This document shows, in pieces, positions 33,036 through 41,379 of a DNA stretch of 55,148 bases. The notes beneath the pieces are model-generated. The model saw nothing but the letters and a program-made list of their open reading frames with translations, had not been told where the DNA came from and did no database searches. How positions within the stretch are numbered: position 1 is the first letter of the stretch; each line of letters begins with the position of its first letter. The stretch covers positions 1-55,148 of the forward strand of contig NZ_VCKZ01000008.1 of assembly GCF_005889745.1 (NCBI RefSeq), in the 5' to 3' direction. Position numbers and translations under genes: made by a program. This DNA is from Actinomadura geliboluensis (GTDB lineage: Bacteria; Actinomycetota; Actinomycetes; Streptosporangiales; Streptosporangiaceae).

Positions 33036-33902
33036 GTGGCCACGCTCTCCCAATGGGTCGCCGGATCCCGGCCCCGCACCCTGCCCGCGTCCCTCGTTCC
33101 CGTCGTCGTCGGCACCGGCGTCGCGGTCGGCGAGGGCCAGCCCGTCTGGTGGCGCGCCGCCCTCGCCGGGTTCGTCGCCCTCGTCCTGCAGATCGGGGTG
33201 AACTACTCCAACGACTACAGCGACGGCATCCGCGGCACCGACGAGGACCGCGTCGGGCCGCTCCGCCTCGTCGGGTCGAAGGCCGCCCCGCCGAAGCAGG
33301 TCCTCGCCGCCGCGCTCGGCTGCTTCCTCGCCGCCGCGGTCGCCGGGCTCGTGCTCGCCGCCGTGACGACCTGGTGGCTGCTGCTGGTCGGCGCGGTCGC
33401 GATCCTCGCCGCCTGGTTCTACACCGGCGGCAAGACGCCCTACGGCTACCGCGCCCTGGGCGAGGTGTCGGTGTTCGTGTTCTTCGGCCTCGTCGCCGTC
33501 GTCGGGACGGTGTACGTCCAGGTCGAGGCGCTGCCGTGGGAGGCGTGGGCGGCGGCGGTCCCGATCGGGCTGCTGGCCTGCGCGCTGCTCGTCGCCAACA
33601 ACCTGCGCGACATCCCGACCGACCGGGAGTCGGGCAAGCGGACCCTCGCCGTGCTGCTCGGCGGCCCCTGGACCCGCATCCTGTACGCGGCGTGCGCCGC
33701 GCTGCCGTTCATGTTCGCGCTGGTGCTGGCCGCGCCGCACCCGTGGGCGCTGCTCGCGCTGCTCGCCGCGCCGCTGTCGCTGCCGCCGACGCAGAAGGTG
33801 CTGAACGGCGCGGCCGGCCCCGCCCTGATCCCCGTGCTGGGCGAGACCGGCCGGCTCCAGATCGCCTACGGCGCGCTGCTCGCGATCGGCCTCGCGCTCT
33901 GA
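33036..33902 (+). CDS. menA: 1,4-Dihydroxy-2-naphthoate polyprenyltransferase MenA
   Basis: A 288-residue UbiA-superfamily membrane prenyltransferase. It attaches the isoprenoid tail to dihydroxynaphthoate in menaquinone synthesis. The start ATLSQWVAGSRPRTLPASLVPVVVG and the Asp-rich motif NYSNDYSDGIRGTDEDR are MenA-specific; the second Asp motif is NNLRDIPTDRESGKRTLAV. About eight membrane helices are present. GTG 33036 gives the usual N-terminus, though its Shine-Dalgarno sequence is poor. No other men gene is in the window. Its last 37 bases overlap the convergent membrane-protein gene. Confidence 0.92.
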   Translation: MATLSQWVAGSRPRTLPASLVPVVVGTGVAVGEGQPVWWRAALAGFVALVLQIGVNYSNDYSDGIRGTDEDRVGPLRLVGSKAAPPKQVLAAALGCFLAAAVAGLVLAAVTTWWLLLVGAVAILAAWFYTGGKTPYGYRALGEVSVFVFFGLVAVVGTVYVQVEALPWEAWAAAVPIGLLACALLVANNLRDIPTDRESGKRTLAVLLGGPWTRILYAACAALPFMFALVLAAPHPWALLALLAAPLSLPPTQKVLNGAAGPALIPVLGETGRLQIAYGALLAIGLAL

Positions 33903-34876
33903 CGCTCGGTGAGCAGCGCCGCGCCCGCGACCCCCATGAGGAGCCCGGCGAACAGCCCGGCGAGCGCGGTGAGGTTCGCCCCCACGGTCGTGTCGGACGC
34001 CAGCATGCCGGGCTGGCCGAGCGTCACCATGAGCATGTAGAGCGACCACGCGAACGTGGTGGCCGCGCCGACCCAGGCGAAGGCCAGCGGGACGACGAAC
34101 CGCGCCGGGCGGCCGCGGCGCTGGACGAGCGCGAGCAGGGCGGCGGCGCCGGCGAGCGCCAGCACGCCCCACACGCCGTCGCTCAGGTGCTGGGTCAGGT
34201 TCCGGTCGGAGAGTTCGGCCTTGCGGAGCCCCGCCGTCCCGCCGAACGCCCAGAAGAGGTGGACGGAGGCGAAGACCGCCGCGAACACGCTCGCCGTGCC
34301 CGTCAGCAGCACCTGTAGCTGGTGGGTCGCGCCCTTGGGGACGTCCTGCGTGCGGATGGTGAAGACGTCCGTCCACCGGTCCCGCGCGTACAGGACGAAG
34401 GCCGCGAGCAGGCCGAGCCCCTGCCCGGTGAAGCCCGCGTAGACGACGCCGTAGACCCAGCCCTGGAGCGCGTTGTCACCGACCGACAGCGAATCGGGCG
34501 CGAAGACGGCCTGCAGCAGCGTGCCCAGCGGAACGGAGAGGACGATCGGCGCGAGCAGCCCGACCGCGATCCAGATGGGCGCCAGCACCAGCCACGCCGG
34601 GATGCGCCGGCCCCACCGGAACGTGAACGCCAGCGCGACCAGCACGGCCATCGCGTCCATGACCATGGTGACCGCGTTGCCGACGTAGAGCGCGGAGTCC
34701 CGCGCCGCCTCGGTGTCGTTCCAGCCGGCCGTGCTGCCGGCCAGCCACGCGATCTTGATGGTGAGGTAGGGGACGCACGCGGCGATCGTCGCGGCGCAGA
34801 CGGCCAGGCGCAGGCGGCCCGGCCCGCCGCGCGCGGCCCGCGTCCGCCCGGTGAGCACATGAGCTGTAACGGTCAT
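33866..34876 (-). CDS. Multi-pass membrane protein, unknown function
   Basis: A 336-residue protein with eight to nine hydrophobic helices (LRLAVCAATIAACVPYLTIK; MVMDAMAVLVALAFTF; WLVLAPIWIAVGLLAPIVL; others to the C-terminus). No catalytic motif stands out, and loops are short. I do not recognise a named family; similar proteins are annotated only as membrane proteins in actinomycetes. ATG 34876 is taken (MTVTAHVL); an ATG two codons earlier is possible. Its 3' end overlaps menA tail-to-tail by 37 bases, and it has its own promoter region facing ung. Confidence 0.72.
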   Translation of the reverse strand: MTVTAHVLTGRTRAARGGPGRLRLAVCAATIAACVPYLTIKIAWLAGSTAGWNDTEAARDSALYVGNAVTMVMDAMAVLVALAFTFRWGRRIPAWLVLAPIWIAVGLLAPIVLSVPLGTLLQAVFAPDSLSVGDNALQGWVYGVVYAGFTGQGLGLLAAFVLYARDRWTDVFTIRTQDVPKGATHQLQVLLTGTASVFAAVFASVHLFWAFGGTAGLRKAELSDRNLTQHLSDGVWGVLALAGAAALLALVQRRGRPARFVVPLAFAWVGAATTFAWSLYMLMVTLGQPGMLASDTTVGANLTALAGLFAGLLMGVAGAALLTERQSARPIASSAP

Positions 34877-34950
34877 GCCCACGACGATGCCGCGGGCGGC
34901 CGCCGCGCACCTCCCGCCGCCGGGGGAACCGGCTCCCCCGCCGGATGGAG

Positions 34951-35625
34951 CTACCCCCAGCTGATCTCGGCCAGGCCCGCGTCGACGAGGGCCTTGTTGA
35001 CCGCGCTGAACGGGCGCGTCCCGAAGAACTTCTTCGCGCTGAGCGGGCTCGGGTGCGCCGACTCGATCACGGTGTGCTGCGGCCCGGTGATCAGGCGGGC
35101 CTTCTTGCGGGCGTAGGCGCCCCAGAGCACGAACACGACCCGCTCGCTCTTGTCGTTCAGCGCGCGGATCGCGGCGTCGGTGAAGTCCTCCCAGCCCTTG
35201 CCGGCGTGCGAGCCCGCCTCGCCCGCGCGGACGGTCAGCACCGCGTTCAGCAGCAGCACGCCCTGGTCGGCCCAGCGGGTGAGGTCGCCGGACGCCGCCA
35301 CCGGGACGTCGAGGTCGGCGGCCAGCTCCTTGTAGATGTTGCGCAGCGACGGCGGCAGCCGCACCCCGTCCCGGACGCTGAAGCTGAGCCCGTGCGCCTG
35401 GCCGGGGCCGTGGTAGGGGTCCTGCCCGAGGATCAGCACCCGGGTGCCGTCGAACGAGCAGTGCCCGAACGCGTTGAACAGGTCGTCGCGCGGCGGGTAG
35501 ACGGTCTGCGCGGCGTACTCCCCCGCGACGAACGCGCCCAGCGCGGCGGTGGCGATCGGGTCGAGCAGCGGGTCGAGCCGCTCCCGCCAGTCGCCGGGCA
35601 GCAGTTCCATCAGGTCGAGGGACAT
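34951..35625 (-). CDS. ung: Uracil-DNA glycosylase, family 1
   Basis: A 224-residue Ung that removes uracil from DNA. The water-activating loop is GQDPYHG (67-73, catalytic D69) and the minor-groove loop is H191-PSPLS in ESAHPSPLSAKKFFG. Other marks are LPPSLRNIYKEL and GVLLLNAVLTVRAG. ATG 35625 with GGAGG 8 bases upstream defines the start; the longer frame is rejected. It is a single-gene unit whose promoter region faces the ModA-like gene. Confidence 0.95.
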   Translation of the reverse strand: MSLDLMELLPGDWRERLDPLLDPIATAALGAFVAGEYAAQTVYPPRDDLFNAFGHCSFDGTRVLILGQDPYHGPGQAHGLSFSVRDGVRLPPSLRNIYKELAADLDVPVAASGDLTRWADQGVLLLNAVLTVRAGEAGSHAGKGWEDFTDAAIRALNDKSERVVFVLWGAYARKKARLITGPQHTVIESAHPSPLSAKKFFGTRPFSAVNKALVDAGLAEISWG

Positions 35626-35738
35626 CGTCGGGCCTCCGAGAACGTGATCACCAGTTGCCGCAAACATTAGTGCGCGCCACTGACACGCCAGGGCCGAATC
35701 ACGGGTGCGCAAAGGACCCGACCTTAGGATGAGGCCAT

Positions 35739-36518
35739 ATGCCCCATTCCCCCCGTAGGCGGCGCCTCCGCGCGTCCGTGCTGCTCGCCGCGCTCGCCGT
35801 GCCCGCCCTCGGCGCGGGCTGCGGCGGCCCGTCCGGGCCGGTGACGCTGACCGTCCTCGCCACCTCCGCCCTGACCGAGGTCTTCGGCGAGATGGGCGCG
35901 GCCTACCACCAGGAGCACCCCGGCGTGAAGCTGCGGTTCGTGTTCGGCGGCTCCCCGGAGATCGTCGACCGCCTGTCGGACCACGCCCCCGCCGACGCCC
36001 TGGTGACCGCCGACCGGGCCGCTCTGGAGGAGGCCGCCGACCACCTGGCGGGACGCCCCCGGATCGTCACGCACGACACGCTCACGATCGCGGTCGGCCC
36101 CGGCAACCCCAAGCGCATCCGGGGGCTCAGCGACCTGCGGCGCCCGGGGCTGCGCGTGGTGGTCGGCGCGGGCTCGGTCCCGGTGGGCCGCTACACCCGC
36201 CAGGCCCTCGCGAAGTCGGCGCTGACCGTGCACTGGAACTCCGAGGAGATCGGCTCCCGGGCCGTCCTGGACCAGGTCCGCTCCGGGGAGGCCGACGCGG
36301 GGATCGTCTACATCACCGACCTGCGCTCGGCGGGGGTGGCGGCGAGCAGCGTCGCCATCCCGGCGGAGCAGAACGTCATCGCCGCCTTCCCCGCCGCGCC
36401 CCTCCTGGACTCCGAGCACCCCGAGGAGGCGGCGGCGTTCGTCACGTGGCTGCTCAAGCCCACCGCGCAGAAGCTCTTCCACAAGTACGGCTTCCCCAAC
36501 CCCGTCTCGCCCCGCTGA
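35739..36518 (+). CDS. modA: ModA-like molybdate/oxyanion-binding lipoprotein
   Basis: A 259-residue periplasmic-binding-type protein of the ModA family. The signal peptide with lipobox (LAVPALGAGCGG) predicts a lipoprotein. ModA-type features are LTVLATSALTEVFGEMGAAY, RFVFGGSPEIVDRL, VAVGPGNPKRIRGLSDL-like TIAVGPGNPKRIRGLSDLRR, and SGEADAGIVYITDLRSA. The usual Ala-Ala-Ser-Leu motif near the start appears as ATSALTEVF. No modB/modC permease or ATPase follows, so it is an orphan in this window. It could serve a transporter encoded elsewhere or bind another oxyanion. Confidence 0.82.
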   Translation: MPHSPRRRRLRASVLLAALAVPALGAGCGGPSGPVTLTVLATSALTEVFGEMGAAYHQEHPGVKLRFVFGGSPEIVDRLSDHAPADALVTADRAALEEAADHLAGRPRIVTHDTLTIAVGPGNPKRIRGLSDLRRPGLRVVVGAGSVPVGRYTRQALAKSALTVHWNSEEIGSRAVLDQVRSGEADAGIVYITDLRSAGVAASSVAIPAEQNVIAAFPAAPLLDSEHPEEAAAFVTWLLKPTAQKLFHKYGFPNPVSPR

Positions 36519-36534
36519 GCCCCCGCGGCGGGCG

Positions 36535-37374
36535 CTAGCCGACGCGGGGCAGGCCGATCGGGTTGGGGAAGGGCATCTCGCCCGCCGCCGCCTTCGCCGC
36601 CGGGACGAGCGACGCGCGGAGCGCCTCCGGGTCGGCCAGGACGCCGTACGGGCGCGCGGCCAGTACGTCGGTGCGCCGCTCGATCCGGTCCTTGAGCGCC
36701 CGGCCCTCGTCCGTGGCCTCCCCGCCGGCCACGAGGCCGCGCCGGGCCAGCGCGCCGGCCGCCGCGTCCCACTCCTCGGGCGACCACCCCCGGCTCTGCT
36801 GCAGCCGCTCCGCCGGGACGACGCCGACGGCGGACGCCAGCACGTTCGCCTCCAGGCCGCTCAGCCCCTCGGCGGCGAGCAGGGCGACGTGCCCGTCGCC
36901 GCGATGCTCGCGCAGCGCCGTGGCCGCCTGCCAGAGCGCCTCCACGGGATCCTCGGGGACGTCCAGGTCCCGGTTGGCCGCGAACAGCGCGCGGCCCCCC
37001 GGATCGGCGGCGAGGACGGCCTCGCGCAGGAGCGGCGCGGCCCGCACCGCGACGTCCTCGATCGCGGGAAAGACCCGCCGCAGCGTGCGCGCCGCCGCCG
37101 CGCCCCGCACGCGCAGGATGCTCTCCGGCGACGCGAAGCTCCACGCGTCGGGCACGGCCCGCCGCACCCGCGCCGGATGGAAGCCGAAGAACACCGCCTC
37201 GACCGCCCCCGCCGGCACCGCCCCGAGCGGTGCTGCCCGGCTGCCGAAGTAGCCCATCCAGAAGCCCTTGAGCCCGACGTCCTTGTTGGCCGCCAGGCAC
37301 TCCTCGGCGAAGTACGTCACCGCGTGTAGCGGCTCGATGACCTTCCACATGTCCCGCGCGAGCGTCGCATCCAT
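36535..37374 (-). CDS. SCO6745-family (SalK-like) protein
   Basis: A 279-residue protein of the SCO6745/SalK-like family found in streptomycetes and relatives, described as helix-turn-helix-containing but of unproven role. Family landmarks are ARDMWKVIEPLHAVTYFAEE, GLKGFWMGYFGSRAAPLG, AVFFGFHPARVRRAVPDAW, NVLASAVG and RGWSPEEWDAAAGALARRGL. The C-terminal winged-helix region follows. ATG 37374 is the family start. It converges on the ModA gene with 16 bases between stops. I have moderate confidence in the family and none in the function. Confidence 0.75.
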   Translation of the reverse strand: MDATLARDMWKVIEPLHAVTYFAEECLAANKDVGLKGFWMGYFGSRAAPLGAVPAGAVEAVFFGFHPARVRRAVPDAWSFASPESILRVRGAAAARTLRRVFPAIEDVAVRAAPLLREAVLAADPGGRALFAANRDLDVPEDPVEALWQAATALREHRGDGHVALLAAEGLSGLEANVLASAVGVVPAERLQQSRGWSPEEWDAAAGALARRGLVAGGEATDEGRALKDRIERRTDVLAARPYGVLADPEALRASLVPAAKAAAGEMPFPNPIGLPRVG

Positions 37375-37478
37375 CCGGCGAACGCTAAGCCGCCGCGACG
37401 GCCCGCACAACCCCGCCGGTGCTCAGGACCGGGTCGGTCGCGGTGCCGTCGTGCGCGGGGGTCGTCCGGGGCGCGGGT

Positions 37479-38014
37479 TCAGTGGAGCGGGCCGGTGAGG
37501 ACCTCGGGCGCGCGCATGGCCTTGAGGCCCTCCAGGACCGACTCCGGCGGTTCCGCGTAGACCGTGGGGAGCACCGGGTCGCCGGGGAACGCCAGGCGGT
37601 GCTCGGACGGGGAGAACTGGACGTCGATGCCCGGCTTGTTGCCCCGGGGGTCGAGCAGGACCCAGCGGTCGTCCACCAGGGCGGCGGTGAGGCCGTGCAG
37701 GAAGCCGGACGACTCCTGGTAGCACAGGCCCGCCTGGACGCCGCCCGCGCGCAGCAGGGCGACGTAGGCGTGGGCCTTGGCGTAGCAGAGGCCGGTCCGC
37801 TGCTCCAGGACGTCGGAGGCCCGCCAGACGACGCGCGGGTCGCCGCCGTCCATCGAGTGGACGACCTTGTCGCGGACGTGGTCGAACGCGGCGTGGGCGT
37901 AGGCGATGTCGTCGCCGGTGCGCAGCTCGGCGGCGATCGACTGGACGAGCGGGTGCTCGATGTCGATCGCCTCGGACGCGCCGAGGTAGTCCCAGGGCTG
38001 GGCGGCGAAGTCCA

Positions 38015-38015
<1 letters not shown>
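37479..38015 (-). CDS. Transglutaminase-like cysteine peptidase-fold protein
   Basis: A 178-residue transglutaminase-like superfamily protein. The triad is C77 (QRTGLCYAKAHAYVALLRA), H107 (SSGFLHGLTAALV) and D122 (RWVLLDPRGNK). No signal peptide or membrane segment is seen, so it acts in the cytosol as a protease, amidase or transamidase; the substrate is unknown. ATG 38015 shares its A with the dapB stop (TGATG), so it is coupled to dapB. That coupling to a cell-wall precursor gene is suggestive only. Confidence 0.85.
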
Positions 38016-39413
<1,398 letters not shown>

Positions 39414-39444
39414 GAGGGGGTTCCTCTCGACGGAAAGCACACGG

Positions 39445-39484
39445 ACCGCAGTCCGGTTACCCTGAGAACGGTAACGGACTCCGG
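39445..39484. promoter_or_regulatory. Large imperfect palindrome upstream of the azoreductase gene
   Basis: The left half ACCGCAGTCCGGTTACC (39445-39461) is matched, with one base missing and one mismatch, by the right half GGTAACGGACTCCGGT (39469-39484) around CTGAGAA plus a C. The GTTACC/GGTAAC core is exact. The right edge also contains a further CCGGT at 39486-39490. This looks like a dimeric repressor operator overlapping the promoter; the regulator is not in the window. Confidence 0.65.
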
Positions 39485-39503
39485 TCCGGTTAACAAGCCT
39501 CCG

Positions 39504-39875
39504 TCAGTCGTCGGCGACGAACAGGTTGAGCAGCCAGCTCACGACGCCGATGATGATCGCTCCCCAGAACGCCGGCCAGAACCACTCCACATGGAAGGGC
39601 AGCCCGAGCTCGCCCGCGATCCAGCTCGTCAGCATGAGCAGCCCCGCGTTCACCAGCAGCGCGAACAGCCCGAGGGTCAGCACGTAGAAGGCGCAGCCCA
39701 GCACCTGGATCACGGGCTTCAGCACGGCGTTGACCACACCGAAGATCACGGCGACGCCCAGCAGCGTGAGCACGCGCTCGGTCGTGCTCCCCGCGGTGAG
39801 CTCGACGCCGTCGAGGGCCGCCTCCGCGACCCACAGCGCGATCGCGGCGATGACCACCCTGATGAGGATCTTCAC
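39504..39875 (-). CDS. Phage-holin family 4-like small membrane protein
   Basis: A 123-residue protein with four hydrophobic helices (IRVVIAAIALWVAEAALDGV; VLTLLGVAVIFGVVNAVLKPVIQVL; FYVLTLGLFALLVNAGLLML; AFWGAIIIGVVSWLLNLFV). This matches the phage holin family 4/YvlD-type proteins that are common in bacterial chromosomes. It has no phage genes around it, so it is a resident membrane protein of unknown role rather than a lysis gene. The start is ATG 39875. It stands alone between the M16 peptidase and azoreductase genes. Confidence 0.85.
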   Translation of the reverse strand: MKILIRVVIAAIALWVAEAALDGVELTAGSTTERVLTLLGVAVIFGVVNAVLKPVIQVLGCAFYVLTLGLFALLVNAGLLMLTSWIAGELGLPFHVEWFWPAFWGAIIIGVVSWLLNLFVADD

Positions 39876-39968
39876 GCGGCCCGGTCTACCCCGGGCGCGC
39901 CGATCCCTAACGGATCACGCGGCCCTCGCGAGTCACGAGGGTCACGCGGGTCACGAGAGTCGCGCGGG

Positions 39969-41288
39969 TCACGCGCTGAAGTCGCGGTCGCCGACCGGGC
40001 CGATCACGGTGAGGGCCTGCGGGCCCGCCAGCACCTCGCGGGCGATGGCGCGGACGTCGTCGAGGGTCACGGCCTCGATGCGGGCCAGCACCTCGTCCAC
40101 CGGCAGCAGCGACTCGTAGACCAGCTCGCTCTTGCCGATGCGGCTCATGCGGGAGCCGGTGTCCTCCAGGCCGAGCACCATGGCGCCGCGCAGCTGCCCC
40201 TTCCCGCGCTCCAGCTCCTCGGCGGTCAGGCACTCCTCGGCGGCCCGGCCCAGCTCGTCCCGGCAGATCGACAGGACCTCCTCGGCCTTGGCGGGCTGGC
40301 AGCCCGCGTAGACGCCGAAGATGCCGGAGTCGGCGTACTGCGCGGTGTAGCTGTAGACCGAGTAGGCGAGGCCCCGCTTCTCCCGGATCTCCTGGAACAG
40401 GCGGGACGACATGCCGCCGCCGAGCGCGGCGTTCAGCACGCCGAGCGCGAACCGGCGGTCGTCGGTGCGCGACACCCCGGCCCCGCCGAGGATGATGTGC
40501 GCCTGCTCGGTGTCCTTGTCGATCACCACGCTGCGCGGGTCGACCGGCGCGGGCGTGCCGTCCAGGCGCGGCGCGGCGGGCTCGGCGTCACCGGTCAGGT
40601 GCTCGGCGAACGCCTCCGACACCAGCCGCACGACCTCGTCGTGGTCGATGTTCCCGGCGACCGACACCACCAGCTTGGACGGGACGTAGTGCTCCCGGTA
40701 GTAGCCGTGGATGCGGTCCCGCGACAGGGCGTTGATCGAGTCCTCGCTGCCGAGGATGGGGCGGCCGAGCGGGGTGTCGCCGTACAGCGCTGTGGAGAAC
40801 TCGTCGTGGATGAGGTCGCCGGGGTCGTCGTCGCGCATGTGGATCTCTTCGAGGATCACCCCGCGCTCGGCCTCGACGTCCTCGGGCCGGTTGACCGAGT
40901 CGGCCACCATGTCCGACACGACGTCCACGGCGAGCGGCAGGTCGGCGTCCAGCACCCGCGCGTAGTAGCAGGTGTACTCCTTGGCGGTGAACGCGTTGAG
41001 GTCGCCGCCGACCGCGTCGACCGCCGCGGAGATCTCCAGCGCCGACCGCCGCCGCGTCCCCTTGAACAGCACGTGCTCCAGGTAGTGGCTGGCCCCCGCG
41101 TCGGCGGGCGCCTCGTCGCGGGAACCGACCGCCGACCAGATCCCGAACGCGGCGGACCGCACGGTCGGCATCGTCTCGGTGATGATCCGCAGCCCGCCGG
41201 GCAGCACGGTGCGGCGCACCGCGCCGGCCCCGTCGGTGTGGATCGTGGTGGTGGTGCCGGGCTCCTGCGCCCGCGCCGGCAGCGTCAC
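39969..41288 (-). CDS. M16-family (insulinase-like) zinc peptidase
   Basis: A 439-residue M16 peptidase. The inverted zinc motif HxxEH is H68-YL-E71-H72 in SHYLEHVLFKGT, with the distal Glu in RGVILEEIHM. The second, non-catalytic half includes GGGMSSRLFQEIREKRGLAYSVYSY, the conserved substrate-binding R/Y region. The pnp-M16 order is widely kept in actinobacteria and firmicutes, and the substrate is unknown. GTG 41288 is chosen where sequence like other family starts begins; the Shine-Dalgarno sequence is weak. A strong terminator separates it from pnp, so it may have its own promoter. Confidence 0.92.
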   Translation of the reverse strand: MTLPARAQEPGTTTTIHTDGAGAVRRTVLPGGLRIITETMPTVRSAAFGIWSAVGSRDEAPADAGASHYLEHVLFKGTRRRSALEISAAVDAVGGDLNAFTAKEYTCYYARVLDADLPLAVDVVSDMVADSVNRPEDVEAERGVILEEIHMRDDDPGDLIHDEFSTALYGDTPLGRPILGSEDSINALSRDRIHGYYREHYVPSKLVVSVAGNIDHDEVVRLVSEAFAEHLTGDAEPAAPRLDGTPAPVDPRSVVIDKDTEQAHIILGGAGVSRTDDRRFALGVLNAALGGGMSSRLFQEIREKRGLAYSVYSYTAQYADSGIFGVYAGCQPAKAEEVLSICRDELGRAAEECLTAEELERGKGQLRGAMVLGLEDTGSRMSRIGKSELVYESLLPVDEVLARIEAVTLDDVRAIAREVLAGPQALTVIGPVGDRDFSA

Positions 41289-41330
41289 GTGTCGCTCACA
41301 TTCCGGTCGATGGAAGGTCGGAGAAAGCGG

Positions 41331-41367
41331 CCGACCGGCACGCCCCCGCCGAGGGCGTGCCGGTCGG
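41331..41367 (-). terminator. pnp terminator, perfect 15-bp stem
   Basis: CCGACCGGCACGCCC (41331-41345) and its exact reverse complement (41353-41367) enclose a 7-base loop, 12 bases beyond the pnp stop. Confidence 0.85.
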
Positions 41368-41379
41368 TCGTCGCACGGG

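Noticed and set aside
30032..33115. 1027-codon minus-strand frame opposite the GNAT and MFS genes
   Set aside because: Arg/Gly/Asp-rich low-complexity translation running antisense through several well-supported plus-strand genes; a product of high-GC codon bias.
39504..39875. Holin-like protein as a sign of prophage
   Set aside because: No other phage gene is near; this four-helix family is common in bacterial chromosomes.
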